DNA of 64,000 nt from Bacillus sp. M6-12. GTDB lineage: Bacteria; Bacillota; Bacilli; Bacillales; DSM-1321. The notes beneath the pieces were generated by a model. That model did not search any database, was not told where the DNA came from, and saw only the letters and a program-made list of their open reading frames with translations. How positions within the stretch are numbered: the stretch's first letter is position 1; every line of letters starts with the position of its first letter. Made by a program: the position numbers and the translations under genes. The stretch covers positions 205,139-269,138 of the forward strand of contig NZ_PGVF01000016.1 in NCBI RefSeq assembly GCF_002860285.1. The letters run 5' to 3'. Shown one piece after another: positions 63,783 through 64,000 of this stretch.

Positions 63783-64000
63783 TTCTTCGGAGAGTTTGAT
63801 CCTGGCTCAGGACGAACGCTGGCGGCGTGCCTAATACATGCAAGTCGAGCGGACTTGATGGAGCTTGCTCCTGATAGTCAGCGGCGGACGGGTGAGTAAC
63901 ACGTGGGCAACCTGCCTGTAAGACTGGGATAACTTCGGGAAACCGGAGCTAATACCGGATACGTTCTTTTCTCGCATGAGAGAAGATGGAAAGACGGTTT
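63783..64000 (+). rRNA. rrs: 16S ribosomal RNA, 5' part
   Basis: The universal bacterial 5' end CGGAGAGTTTGATCCTGGC begins at about 63788, followed by CAGGACGAACGCTGGCGGC, TGCCTAATACATGCAAGTCG and GACGGGTGAGTAACACG, as in Bacillaceae. The mature 5' end is placed by analogy with B. subtilis. The gene runs off the right edge of the window. Confidence 0.98.

Overview
The window comes from the chromosome of a low-GC Gram-positive, endospore-former-type bacterium of the family Bacillaceae (a Bacillus/Mesobacillus/Cytobacillus-like genome). The evidence is the dppABCDE-ykfABCD block, a hutPHUIG operon with a HutP-type attenuator, a SwrC/TetR pair, a YitY/YitZ-type pair, HelD, strong AGGAGG ribosome sites with frequent TTG/GTG starts, CodY- and cre-like sites, and a 16S rRNA start of Bacillus type. 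No prophage, complete IS element, CRISPR array or tRNA gene was found.

Layout. 1-2839: end of a YvfR-S-T-U-like drug-export ABC transporter plus two-component system. 3147-6353 (minus): luciferase-like oxidoreductase and a second, transporter-less two-component system. 6532-7662: membrane-anchored alpha/beta hydrolase. 8302-15269: M20 amidohydrolase, a sigma-54 enhancer-binding activator and, behind a near-perfect -24/-12 promoter, a three-gene operon of iron alcohol dehydrogenase, permease and succinate-semialdehyde-type dehydrogenase. 15487-26222: dpp/ykf operon for uptake and recycling of murein peptides, ending in a cytosolic beta-lactamase-fold hydrolase. 26494-32418: surface-glycan genes (GT-D fold protein, CDP-glucose synthase, two SDR enzymes, UDP-sugar dehydrogenase joined to a DUF707 domain). 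32605-38475: POT peptide transporter, RND pump and its divergent TetR regulator. 38476-44732: small or odd genes (phospholipase A2-like, YhgE, RraB-like, HD domain) and a stretch of housekeeping-gene debris. 44853-46864: FAD oxidase and half-length MFS protein. 46912-52389: FAD oxidoreductase divergent from a maltose-type PTS/GH4/RpiR operon. 52490-56761: catabolite-controlled aldehyde dehydrogenase and HelD. 57166-63361: histidine utilisation operon. 63362-64000: triple-promoter rRNA operon start.

How it fits together: much of the window is scavenging metabolism under nutritional control. The dpp/ykf genes import murein peptides, trim them, epimerise D-Glu and cleave gamma-D-Glu links; hut degrades histidine to glutamate; the sigma-54 operon probably oxidises a hydroxy-acid or alcohol through an aldehyde; the PTS/GH4 genes take up and cleave an alpha-glucoside. 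The most noteworthy anomalies are: (i) the dehydrogenase-DUF707 fusion, which is resolved exactly into two overlapping genes by one extra G in a G5 run; (ii) a 0.4-kb mosaic of ybaB, dnaX and glnA fragments; (iii) an unassigned sigma-54 catabolic operon; (iv) paired operators in the PTS intergenic region. All function assignments rest on reading the protein sequences; no database search was possible.
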